NCBI GenBank assembly: GCA_900319885.1
Contig: ONQH01000131.1
Coordinates: 1 to 5,002 of the forward strand
Direction: 5' to 3'
Source of the DNA: Candidatus Avelusimicrobium ruminicola
GTDB taxonomy: Bacteria > Elusimicrobiota > Elusimicrobia > Elusimicrobiales > Elusimicrobiaceae
DNA: 5,002 nucleotides
The translations under genes were made by a program, and so were the position numbers. This document shows positions 1 through 5,002 of this stretch, piece by piece. Each line of letters opens with the position of its first letter. The first letter of the stretch is position 1. The notes below the pieces were generated by a model, which saw only the letters and a program-made list of their open reading frames with translations, did no database searches and was not told the DNA's origin.

Positions 1-190
1 AAGAACCGTTCGTCAAAAAAAACATTTGTTCGGCCTTGTACACCGTATCTAGCAATTCTCTTGCCTCTACGGCCCGCGCCTTTTCTACCGCTCTTTGATA
101 TTGCGGCAGCGCAATAGCCGCTAGGATCCCAACAATCAACACAACGACCAATATTTCTATGAGCGTAAAACCTGTAATGTTTGTTTTCAC
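1..190 (-). CDS. Type IV prepilin / pseudopilin, N-terminal part (runs off left edge)
   Basis: Reverse-strand translation from a GTG at 190-188 gives 63 residues and stays open to the window edge. It begins MKTNITGFTLIEILVVVLIV, a textbook class III signal. There is a short basic leader, then G7, the cleavage site before F8, and the conserved glutamate at mature position +5 (E12). A hydrophobic helix (about residues 8-30) is followed by an amphipathic stretch with the usual ALPQYQRAVEKARAVEA pattern. By family knowledge, such proteins are cut and N-methylated by the prepilin peptidase PilD and assembled into type IV pili or type II secretion pseudopili. The GTG start is supported by AGGAG at 200-196 with a 5-nt spacer. 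The family is usually 130-170 residues, so most of the globular domain lies outside the window. Major pilin and pseudopilin cannot be told apart from this fragment. Confidence 0.93.
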   Translation of the reverse strand, partial: MKTNITGFTLIEILVVVLIVGILAAIALPQYQRAVEKARAVEARELLDTVYKAEQMFFLTNGS

Positions 191-204
191 AATGTCTCCT
201 AATA

Positions 205-236
205 ACAAGGGTATTATAACAAAAATAGGCCCTTGT
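205..236. repeat. 7-bp perfect inverted repeat enclosing the prepilin -10 box
   Basis: ACAAGGG at 205-211 is mirrored by CCCTTGT at 230-236, with an 18-nt centre that contains the TGTTATAAT element. The left arm covers the predicted transcription start of the prepilin gene. A dyad in this position could be an operator for a dimeric regulator. It has no T-tract and a long loop, so it does not look like a terminator. The symmetry is seen directly; the regulatory role is inference, and a 7-bp repeat at this spacing can occur by chance. Confidence 0.35.
213..221 (-). promoter_or_regulatory. Extended -10 promoter of the prepilin gene
   Basis: Read on the minus strand, 221-213 is TGTTATAAT, a perfect match to the extended -10 consensus TGnTATAAT. 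No good -35 hexamer lies 16-18 bp upstream, as is common for extended -10 promoters. The predicted transcription start is near 206, giving a 5' leader of about 16 nt that contains the AGGAG ribosome site. The motif is seen in the sequence; the start point is inferred. Confidence 0.6.
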
Positions 237-277
237 AGCAGGAAATTACTGGGTCTAAATACCTATGAAACCCACCC

Positions 278-283
278 TACAAT
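278..283 (+). promoter_or_regulatory. Possible -10 box for the secreted protein gene at 300
   Basis: TACAAT at 278-283 is one base from the TATAAT consensus and lies 16 bp before the ATG at 300. No upstream TG and no recognisable -35 accompany it. If used, it predicts a transcript start near 290 and a very short leader holding only GGGGG (294-298). This is a weak call based on position and similarity. Confidence 0.3.
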
Positions 284-299
284 TTGTTAAGATGGGGGT

Positions 300-998
300 A
301 TGAGGACATACAAATTCCGTATTATTTTAACCTGTATTATTTTCTTATTTACCTGTGGTTTAGGTGTACATGCCCAGCCGTGGAAAGGGGGGCTTCGGTT
401 AGGCAAAAGGGCCGCCTTGCACCTGCGCCCCGCGGTAGAGCGTCTGGTTCACCGTCAGGCTACACCGCGCCCCGTGTATATGCGCGTCTTGCCCACCCCG
501 GCACGATTAAACCAATCCGTTTCTTTCCCGTTGGCATCCCATCCCCGCGAAATGTACCGCGGCTTGGCCTTAGATGCCTATGGCAAAGAACTACGCTCTA
601 TTTTAAAAAACGGGATGAAAGTAACCGAGAGCCACTTCCCGATTTGGCATGGTTCGTATGATGGCAAACCTCTACCGGAGGATACACCGGCACTTTTTGC
701 CACTACCGACCCGCTCTTAGCCTCCACGTACGCCCAAATGAATCGTTTTCGTGCAGATAAAGGGATGTTCTTACCCGTGGTGCTACATCTAAAACGCGTA
801 GGCAAAGATATTGCGCTGGATTGCGAACGCACGATTGAGATTCCGCACGATATACCGGCTTCTTGGATTTACAAAGTAAGTGCTTTATTAAGTATTGACG
901 GCAAACCGCGTTGGGGCGAATTGAAACTGGCTGGCGACGACGGGTTCTTATTTATTCCCTATTCTCTGCCTGACAAACCCCTTAAATTTCAACCATAA
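300..998 (+). CDS. Secreted protein of 232 residues, possible ADP-ribosyltransferase-like fold
   Basis: I do not recognise this protein by name. The N-terminus is a clear Sec signal peptide: basic MRTYKFR, a hydrophobic core (residues 8-23) and a cleavage site after VHA (25|26), so it is exported. Residues 26-80 are basic and proline-rich, with no visible motif. From residue 84 the layout recalls the arginine-serine-glutamate class of ADP-ribosyltransferases. YRG at 86-88 could be the first-strand arginine (R87). LFATTDPLLASTYA (132-145) resembles the STS strand and helix. A hydrophobic strand LPVVLHL (158-164) follows, and then ERTIEIPHDIPASWI (177-191) is like the E-x-E then P-x-x-I-P segment of the pierisin/scabin group. 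The register of the catalytic glutamate is imperfect: E177 and E180 are not at E-x-E spacing. ATG 300 fits the signal peptide, but its ribosome site is poor (GGGGG only 1 nt upstream). It stands alone, divergent from the prepilin. Coding status is firm; the fold is a hypothesis. Confidence 0.85.
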   Translation: MRTYKFRIILTCIIFLFTCGLGVHAQPWKGGLRLGKRAALHLRPAVERLVHRQATPRPVYMRVLPTPARLNQSVSFPLASHPREMYRGLALDAYGKELRSILKNGMKVTESHFPIWHGSYDGKPLPEDTPALFATTDPLLASTYAQMNRFRADKGMFLPVVLHLKRVGKDIALDCERTIEIPHDIPASWIYKVSALLSIDGKPRWGELKLAGDDGFLFIPYSLPDKPLKFQP

Positions 999-1000
999 AG

Positions 1001-1023
1001 AACCCCTGCTTCAAGCAGGGGTT
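1001..1023. terminator. Shared hairpin terminator between convergent genes
   Basis: AACCCCTGCT (1001-1010) pairs with AGCAGGGGTT (1014-1023) to form a perfect 10-bp stem with a 3-nt TCA loop. It starts 3 bp after the TAA of the plus-strand gene and ends 5 bp before the stop of the minus-strand ankyrin gene, so it can serve both. The T-tracts are short on each side, so efficiency may be moderate. Confidence 0.75.
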
Positions 1024-1027
1024 TCTA

Positions 1028-1827
1028 TTAGTTTGATTCTTTTTCCGATAAGTCCATTTGGCGTTCTTGAGGAACTAAATTGGAGGGTTTGTCCGGCTTG
1101 TCGGTTGCGGTTTTTGTGGCGGTTGGAGCCGCCGGTTTTGTTTCTTGTGTTGGCTTGGTTTGCGAGGCGGTTCCCTTTTTAGCAGGAGATTGGGCCCCTT
1201 TATTTTCCATTTTTTTCTCTACCGGTTTAGGCTGCCCCCTCTCTAAGGACTTGGCATATTTCGCCCGTTGATCTAAAATTTCCAGCACTAGCATTACTTG
1301 GCGATAATCTTGCTTTTCCTGTTCGGTGAGTCTTTCATTTTCCGCCAAGAACACATAGGCGTTGCGTTTATTCGCTTGCGCCCCAACCGGATTGGCTTGC
1401 GCCGCCAGCAAGGTTTTAATCACTTCGGCCGTATTATGTTTCGCTGCCTGCACCAAGGCTTTGTCTTTATTTTCTTGTTGCTGGTCAGATTGGGCCAACT
1501 GTTTAGCAAGGGCCATCACCACGGCCGGGGAAGTATTATATTTAGCCGCTGTTGTTAACGGCGTATTGCCCGATTTATCCGTCGCCAGCGGGTCTGCCCC
1601 CGCCACAATAAGTTTATAAATTACTTTTGGGTCCGTTACGTGTCGCGCACATTTACCTCTTGCCCGTCCAATAATTTTTCCGCTTTTTCCGTATCGTTTT
1701 CCTCAATGGCCCGCATCAGACGCGTAGCCCCGCGGGAATCAACATCTTGCGCAAAATGACGGTAGAGAAGTCCCCCACCAATAAGGCCCACCATGGCCAT
1801 CACAAAAATCCAAGTACGTGTGTTCAT
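1028..1827 (-). pseudogene. Membrane-anchored ankyrin-repeat protein, frame disrupted
   Basis: Two minus-strand reading frames together make one ankyrin protein. The upstream part (1827-1636, 63 residues) has a membrane anchor at residues 5-22 and a first ankyrin unit ending EVNVRDT, then TAA. The downstream part is in another frame. It resumes with TDPKVIYKLIVAGADPLATD just after that stop and runs to a TAA at 1030-1028. It includes SGNTPLTTAAKYN and ALVQAAKHNTAEVIKTLLAA, and ends in a low-complexity tail of about 70 residues rich in Lys, Pro, Thr and Ala. Ankyrin units read D-x-x-G-x-TPL-x-x-AA between these two halves. That helix-turn segment is absent, so roughly 13-15 residues are missing, and the frame requires a net loss of 3n+1 nt. 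A GTG at 1606 could open the downstream part but has no ribosome site and would start mid-repeat. Function unknown; ankyrin domains usually bind proteins. Real decay and assembly error are both possible. Confidence 0.75.
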
Positions 1828-1833
1828 AGTTGT

Positions 1834-1842
1834 ATTTTAGCA
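1834..1842 (-). promoter_or_regulatory. Extended -10 promoter of the ankyrin gene, probably leaderless
   Basis: On the minus strand, 1842-1834 reads TGCTAAAAT, one base from TGnTATAAT. The ATG begins at 1827, only 7 nt after the box, which is where transcription would normally start. No purine-rich ribosome site lies between box and ATG. The simplest reading is a leaderless mRNA. The motif is visible; transcription is not shown. Confidence 0.5.
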
Positions 1843-1859
1843 CATTGGGGCACACAAAT

Positions 1860-1868
1860 TGCTAAAAT
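1860..1868 (+). promoter_or_regulatory. Extended -10 promoter of lysS
   Basis: TGCTAAAAT at 1860-1868 is one base from the extended -10 consensus. It predicts a start near 1875 and a 5' leader of about 23 nt, which contains the AGAGG ribosome site (1887-1891) 6 nt before the lysS ATG. No convincing -35 is present. The same nine bases occur in mirror image upstream for the divergent ankyrin gene. Confidence 0.5.
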
Positions 1869-1897
1869 ATAAGTAATTACTAATTTAGAGGTATCCT

Positions 1898-3418
1898 ATG
1901 TCCGAACAACAACACAACAATGCGCTAGACGAAATTATCAAACAGCGCTACGCCGAAGTAGAAGAAATCCGCAAAATGGGGATTACCCCCTATCCCAACC
2001 GCTGTGACAAACAAATTTCCTGTGCCGACGCCAAAAATGCCGCCGAAGGGGCCGAGGCCGTTACCGCCGGCAGACTGATGCAAATCCGCTTAATGGGTAA
2101 AGCCGCTTTTGCCCACCTGCGCGATTTTACCGGCCGCATCCAACTGTATGTAGCCAAAGATAATTTAGGGGATGAGGCGTATATGTTTTTCAAAAAACAT
2201 ATTGCGGTGGGCGATTTTGTCAGCGTGAGCGGACATATTTTTGTCACCAAAACTGGCGAAAAGACCATTAAAGTTACCAAAATGACGTTGCTTTCCAAAG
2301 CCATCCGCCCCATGCCCGAAAAATATCACGGGCTCCAAGATACCGAAGTACGCTTCCGCAAACGCCATTTAGATTTAATAGCCAATGAAGAAGTAAAAGA
2401 TATTTTTGTAAAACGGGCCAAAATTATTTCCTCTATCCGCAAAACGTTAGATGAAAAAGGATATTTGGAAGTAGAAACCCCTATTTTGAACCCGTCTTCC
2501 GGCGGGGCTATTGCGCGCCCGTTTGAAACGTATCACAACGCGCTTAAAATGCCGCTCTACATGCGCATTGCCCTAGAGTTGCACCACAAACGCCTCATTA
2601 TCGGCGGGTTGGACCGCATTTACGAAATTGGCCACATGTTCCGCAACGAAGGCATTGACACTACCCACAACCCGGAATTTACCATGATGGAACTTTATCA
2701 GGCATATGGGGATGTAAACACCATGGCGGACTTGTTTGATGAAATTTTAGGCAATGCGGCCAAAGCCATTGGCGTAGAAAAAGTACAGTTCCGCGGATAT
2801 GAAGTAGATTTGCGCCCCCCGTACAAACGCCTCTATATTCCGGTAGCCTGGCAAGAAAAATTCGGCCACGATATTCACGAAGTATTAGACGGCCGCAAAT
2901 TTAACCGCGTGAAATTAGAAGAAGTCGCCCGTGAACAAGGCATTAAATTCTCCGCAGATGATAGCGACAGTGCTATTTTTGATGAACTCTTTGAAGGCAA
3001 ATTACTGGCCGACTATCACAACCCCGTGATTGCCTTGGATTACCCCACCGCCGTGAGCCCGTTCTCTAAAACTAAACCCGGCGACCCGGAACTGGTAGAA
3101 CGCTTTGAAGTATTTGTAAACGGGCAGGAACTCGGCAACGCGTATACGGAACTTAACGACCCGGCCGACCAACTCCAGCGCCTCAAAGACCAAGCCGCCG
3201 CCAAGGCTATCGCCAAAGGTGAAGACGCCGAAAACGCGGACATCTTGGATGCTGATTACATTGAAGCCATGGAATCGGGCATGCCGCCCACCGGCGGGAT
3301 GGGTATTGGCATTGACCGCATTATCATGATGCTCACCGGTCAAGATTCCATCCGTGAAATTATCTTCTTCCCAACGCTCAAAAAACTGGACGAAGAAAAA
3401 GAAGAAGTAAAGAAATAA
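1898..3418 (+). CDS. lysS: Lysyl-tRNA synthetase, class II
   Basis: This 506-residue cytoplasmic enzyme charges tRNA-Lys with lysine using ATP, at the usual length for bacterial LysS. Residues 55-135 form the N-terminal anticodon-binding OB domain (TAGRLMQIRLMGKAAFAHLRD and what follows). The class II catalytic core follows. Motif 1 lies at about 170-200 (EVETPIL, with P195). Motif 2 is at 240-270, with RIYEIGHMFRNEG and THNPEFTMMELYQAY; R248 and E251 fit the ATP-binding loop. FVNGQELGNAYTELNDP at 406-422 is the typical lysine-site segment. Motif 3 is GMPPTGGMGIGIDR at 461-474, with R474. All key residues seem present. The C-terminus ends in a short Lys/Glu-rich tail. The ATG at 1898 is set by AGAGG (1887-1891) at 6 nt and by the lack of a better in-frame start. 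It is a single-gene unit between a divergent ankyrin gene and a convergent lol operon. Confidence 0.98.
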   Translation: MSEQQHNNALDEIIKQRYAEVEEIRKMGITPYPNRCDKQISCADAKNAAEGAEAVTAGRLMQIRLMGKAAFAHLRDFTGRIQLYVAKDNLGDEAYMFFKKHIAVGDFVSVSGHIFVTKTGEKTIKVTKMTLLSKAIRPMPEKYHGLQDTEVRFRKRHLDLIANEEVKDIFVKRAKIISSIRKTLDEKGYLEVETPILNPSSGGAIARPFETYHNALKMPLYMRIALELHHKRLIIGGLDRIYEIGHMFRNEGIDTTHNPEFTMMELYQAYGDVNTMADLFDEILGNAAKAIGVEKVQFRGYEVDLRPPYKRLYIPVAWQEKFGHDIHEVLDGRKFNRVKLEEVAREQGIKFSADDSDSAIFDELFEGKLLADYHNPVIALDYPTAVSPFSKTKPGDPELVERFEVFVNGQELGNAYTELNDPADQLQRLKDQAAAKAIAKGEDAENADILDADYIEAMESGMPPTGGMGIGIDRIIMMLTGQDSIREIIFFPTLKKLDEEKEEVKK

Positions 3419-3432
3419 ACGCTATTTAAGTC

Positions 3433-3464
3433 AAAACCCCCGGGCACTTACCCGGGGGTTTTTT
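3433..3464. terminator. Strong bidirectional terminator between lysS and the lol operon
   Basis: AAAACCCCCGGG (3433-3444) pairs with CCCGGGGGTTTT (3451-3462), giving a 12-bp perfect stem with 8 consecutive G-C pairs and a 6-nt loop. A run of six T (3459-3464) closes the lysS side, and TTTT occurs on the opposite strand. It lies 14 bp after the lysS stop and 11 bp beyond the stop of the convergent Sel1 gene, so it should terminate both. Confidence 0.92.
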
Positions 3465-3475
3465 AGTAAACAAAT

Positions 3476-4075
3476 CTATTTTTTGCGGGTTTCTAACTTT
3501 TCTTTGGCTAAGGGTTCGCCTTGTTTAGCGGCCATCACATAGTAGCGTACGGCTTCTTTTTCATCCTTTGCTACACCTACGCCGCGTTCGTACAAATCGG
3601 CCAGCAACGTTTGTGCCAGCGGACTTTTCTCATCTGCGGCCGATTTCAAAATTTGGGCCGCCCGCGTTTCATCTTTGGCAGTTCCAATCCCTTGCAAATA
3701 ACAAACCGCCAAGTTGATACGGGCTTCAAAATCGCCTTGTTTAGCCGCTTGTTCATAACAATAAAAGGCTTTTTCGGGGTTTTTAGCGCACCCCTTCCCC
3801 TCGTTATAAAGCCCGGCTAAGGCTACCATGGCGCGCACATTGCCCTGCTTGGCAGAAGTATCAAACCAGTTAAAGGCTTGCGTGAAATTTTGTTTTACTT
3901 GTTTGCCTTGGTAATACAAATACCCCAAATCATACTGGGCCTTGGCATCCCCAGCGGCGGCCAGTTTCAGTATTTTATCAAACGGACGCACCGAAAATTT
4001 ATGCAAGAAAAACCAGGCTACCGCCAAAATAAAAATAAAACTTAGACCCATATTTGTTTCAATGACCGGTTCCAT
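3476..4075 (-). CDS. Membrane-anchored Sel1-repeat protein
   Basis: The protein has 199 residues. A single hydrophobic segment (about residues 10-25) is followed by four consecutive 36-residue Sel1/TPR-like repeats at 44-79, 80-115, 116-151 and 152-187. Each has the AxxxLAxLYxxGxGvxkdxxxAxxxyxxAAxqG pattern, and a fifth begins before the end (PLAKEKL). Sel1 repeats form alpha-solenoids that scaffold protein complexes; no enzymatic motif is visible. Charges are acidic before the segment (E2, E6) and basic after it (K26, R30, K34). By the positive-inside rule this favours a cytoplasmic repeat domain, though a periplasmic one is not excluded. The ATG at 4075 has AGGAG at exactly 5 nt. It is the last gene of the operon, 8 nt after lolD, with its ribosome site overlapping the lolD stop. 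That suggests coupled translation and perhaps an envelope role, which is inference. Confidence 0.9.
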   Translation of the reverse strand: MEPVIETNMGLSFIFILAVAWFFLHKFSVRPFDKILKLAAAGDAKAQYDLGYLYYQGKQVKQNFTQAFNWFDTSAKQGNVRAMVALAGLYNEGKGCAKNPEKAFYCYEQAAKQGDFEARINLAVCYLQGIGTAKDETRAAQILKSAADEKSPLAQTLLADLYERGVGVAKDEKEAVRYYVMAAKQGEPLAKEKLETRKK

Positions 4076-4080
4076 AGTAA

Positions 4081-4085
4081 CTCCT
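4081..4085 (-). promoter_or_regulatory. Ribosome-binding site of the Sel1 gene overlapping the lolD stop codon
   Basis: On the minus strand, lolD ends in TAG (4086-4084), and AGGAG spans 4085-4081, sharing the last two bases of the stop. The next ATG is 5 nt further on. Ribosomes finishing lolD would be positioned to start the Sel1 gene. The overlap is seen directly; coupling is inferred from it. Confidence 0.75.
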
Positions 4086-4749
4086 ATTTTGTTTTCATTA
4101 ACTGCTTATTTTGCAGCGCGTAAACTGCATCTGCAAAGTCAGCCGCGTGCACGTCGTGCGTAACCATTAAAATAGTTAAGCCTTCTTCCCGGCTCATGCG
4201 GGCAAAATCTTCAAATACCTGTTCTTTGCGTTGCACATCTAAGTTGCCGGTGGGCTCATCCGCCAAAAGCACTAACGGATTATTACATAACGCCCGGGCA
4301 ATACTGGCACGCTGTTTTTCCCCGCCAGAAAGATCCGCCGGCAGTTTGTGGGACATTTTCCCCAAGCCAAAGCGTTCCAATAATTTTTGCGCTTTTTTCA
4401 CGTTGGACTTGCCACGCATCCGCGCAGGCATATCCACGTTCTCCAAGAGGGAAAATTCCGGCAACAGACCGTCAAATTGAAATACAAATCCCATCTTAGT
4501 CAGGCGCAATTTAGAACGGGCCGCCTCACTTTTAAGGGCGGTAATCTCTTTGCCGTCTACATAAATCTTGCCCGAGGTGGGTGCGTCTAACATGGCAATC
4601 AGGTTCAATAGCGTACTCTTGCCCGAGCCGCTGGGCCCTAAGAGCACCGTAAATTTACCGCGCGCAAAGCGCACGGATACATCTTCCAGCACGCATAAAT
4701 CTTCTTTGCCTTGTCCGTAAATTTTAGTTACGTGTTTAAGTTCTATCAT
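4084..4749 (-). CDS. lolD: Lipoprotein-releasing system ATPase LolD
   Basis: This 221-residue cytoplasmic ABC ATPase powers the LolCDE complex, which extracts mature lipoproteins from the inner membrane and passes them to the carrier LolA. It has a Walker A at 38-46 (GPSGSGKST), Q91 in the Q-loop, and the signature LSGGE at 140-144. The Walker B is LVLLADE at 159-165 with catalytic E165, the D-loop is NLD, and the switch histidine is H198 (VTHD). The stretch FQFDGLLPEFSLLENVDMPA (90-109) closely matches the LolD-type sequence after the Q-loop. This favours LolD over the related MacB and FtsE ATPases, and the permease immediately upstream agrees. The length is normal. The ATG follows the permease stop by 3 nt (TAA-ACT-ATG), so the two are probably translated in coupling. 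Confidence 0.93.
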   Translation of the reverse strand: MIELKHVTKIYGQGKEDLCVLEDVSVRFARGKFTVLLGPSGSGKSTLLNLIAMLDAPTSGKIYVDGKEITALKSEAARSKLRLTKMGFVFQFDGLLPEFSLLENVDMPARMRGKSNVKKAQKLLERFGLGKMSHKLPADLSGGEKQRASIARALCNNPLVLLADEPTGNLDVQRKEQVFEDFARMSREEGLTILMVTHDVHAADFADAVYALQNKQLMKTK

Positions 4750-4752
4750 AGT

Positions 4753-5002
4753 TTATCCGTAACGTATAGCATCCGTAGGATGCACGCGCGAAGCCTTGAG
4801 CGCCGGATAAAGACCGGCTACAAAACAAATCAAGTAACTTCCGCCCACTACCGCTAAAATATCGCCCCATTGCATCCGCACAGGGACCTTGGTTAAATAA
4901 TAAATATCTCCGGGAAGTTCCACAATATTAAACGTAGCAATCACCCAGCATAAAAGGCACGCAAGCAGTAACCCCAACACAATGCCTAACGTGGCAATAA
5001 CC
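4753..5002 (-). CDS. LolC/LolE-family lipoprotein-releasing permease, C-terminal part (runs off right edge)
   Basis: The last 82 codons of a permease are present, open in frame to the window edge; any start codon inside (such as the GTG at 4980) is not the real one. Two membrane segments are visible, an IVLGLLLACLLCWVIATF stretch and a DILAVVGGSYLICFVAGLYP stretch. They flank a loop with VELPGDIYYLTKVPVRMQW. The end, LYPALKASRVHPTDAIRYG, is the conserved C-terminus of the LolC/LolE (FtsX-like) permeases, where YPA, A and P-x-x-A-[IL]-R-Y recur. With LolD it would form the inner-membrane lipoprotein extraction complex. LolC and LolE cannot be told apart from the C-terminus; organisms outside the gammaproteobacteria often have one copy acting as a homodimer. 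The promoter of this operon lies outside the window. Confidence 0.9.
   Translation of the reverse strand, partial: VIATLGIVLGLLLACLLCWVIATFNIVELPGDIYYLTKVPVRMQWGDILAVVGGSYLICFVAGLYPALKASRVHPTDAIRYG

Larger units (their letters stand above)
1833..1869. repeat. 10-bp perfect inverted repeat formed by the two divergent -10 elements
   Basis: TATTTTAGCA (1833-1842) is mirrored exactly by TGCTAAAATA (1860-1869) across a 17-nt spacer. Each arm is the extended -10 element of one of the two divergent genes. The symmetry may simply reflect two promoters of the same class set back to back, or it may be a regulator site. There is no gene in the 1828-1897 gap. Confidence 0.6.

Noticed and set aside
284..661. 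Overlapping plus-strand reading frame of 125 codons starting at a TTG
   Set aside because: It overlaps the 300-998 gene in another frame, has no ribosome site and no domain, while the 300-998 frame has a full signal peptide and ends just before a terminator.
578..832. Minus-strand reading frame of 84 codons inside the secreted protein gene
   Set aside because: It is wholly antisense to a well-supported gene, has no ribosome site and shows no recognisable protein features.
1606..1606. GTG at 1606 as the true start of a separate ankyrin protein
   Set aside because: No ribosome site precedes it, it would begin in the middle of an ankyrin repeat, and the in-frame sequence upstream (TDPKVIYKLI) is clearly part of the same repeat.
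1080..1619. Three plus-strand reading frames opposite the ankyrin gene
   Set aside because: They are antisense to clear ankyrin and low-complexity coding sequence and show cysteine- and phenylalanine-rich composition typical of shadow frames.
1990..2368. Two minus-strand reading frames inside the 5' half of lysS
   Set aside because: They are antisense to a conserved tRNA synthetase, with no independent support.
3002..3343. Minus-strand reading frames of 113 and 67 codons inside the 3' half of lysS
   Set aside because: They lie opposite motif 3 and the lysine-site segment of lysS; the composition is that of a shadow frame and no ribosome site is present.
4769..4783. Palindrome GCATCC-GTA-GGATGC
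   Set aside because: It lies inside the conserved C-terminal codons of the LolC/E permease (HPTDAIRYG) and has no T-tract, so it is most simply explained by coding constraint.
1..5002. CRISPR array, tRNA, rRNA, insertion sequence or phage element
   Set aside because: I looked for direct repeats with spacers, cloverleaf-like segments, transposase-like frames and terminal repeats, and found none; nearly all the sequence is accounted for by the listed genes.

Overview
The window looks like a piece of chromosome from a Gram-negative bacterium of roughly 47% GC. A type IV prepilin, a Lol lipoprotein-sorting ABC transporter (which implies an outer membrane), a class II lysyl-tRNA synthetase, a Sel1-repeat protein and an ankyrin protein occur together. 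My best guess is a host-associated member of the Elusimicrobiota, where prepilin-like genes are numerous. This is an impression from gene content and protein flavour, not a proven assignment.

Layout, left to right. Positions 1-190 (minus strand) hold the 5' end of a type IV prepilin gene that runs off the left edge. A divergent intergenic region (191-299) carries a perfect extended -10 promoter for the pilin, enclosed in a 7-bp inverted repeat. On the plus strand, 300-998 encodes a secreted protein with weak ADP-ribosyltransferase-like features. It ends at a hairpin terminator (1001-1023) shared with the convergent gene on the other side.

That convergent gene (1827-1028, minus) is a membrane-anchored ankyrin-repeat protein that appears to be broken. 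The reading frame shifts near 1634-1645, and about 14 residues of an ankyrin repeat are missing at the same point. It is divergent from lysS (1898-3418, plus). The 70-bp gap between them contains two mirror-image extended -10 boxes. The one for the ankyrin gene sits so close to the ATG that its transcript should be leaderless.

lysS ends at a strong bidirectional terminator (3433-3464). Facing it from the right is a tight minus-strand operon: a LolC/LolE-type permease (3' end only, 5002-4753), lolD (4749-4084) and a Sel1-repeat membrane protein (4075-3476), with gaps of 3 and 8 nt. The Lol proteins extract lipoproteins from the inner membrane for delivery to the outer membrane. The Sel1 protein is probably translated in coupling with lolD and may serve the cell envelope.

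Most of the window is ordinary housekeeping and envelope sequence. The points most worth a second look are the secreted ADP-ribosyltransferase-like protein, the damaged ankyrin gene and the symmetric promoter pair. I see no RNA gene, CRISPR array, insertion sequence or phage element.
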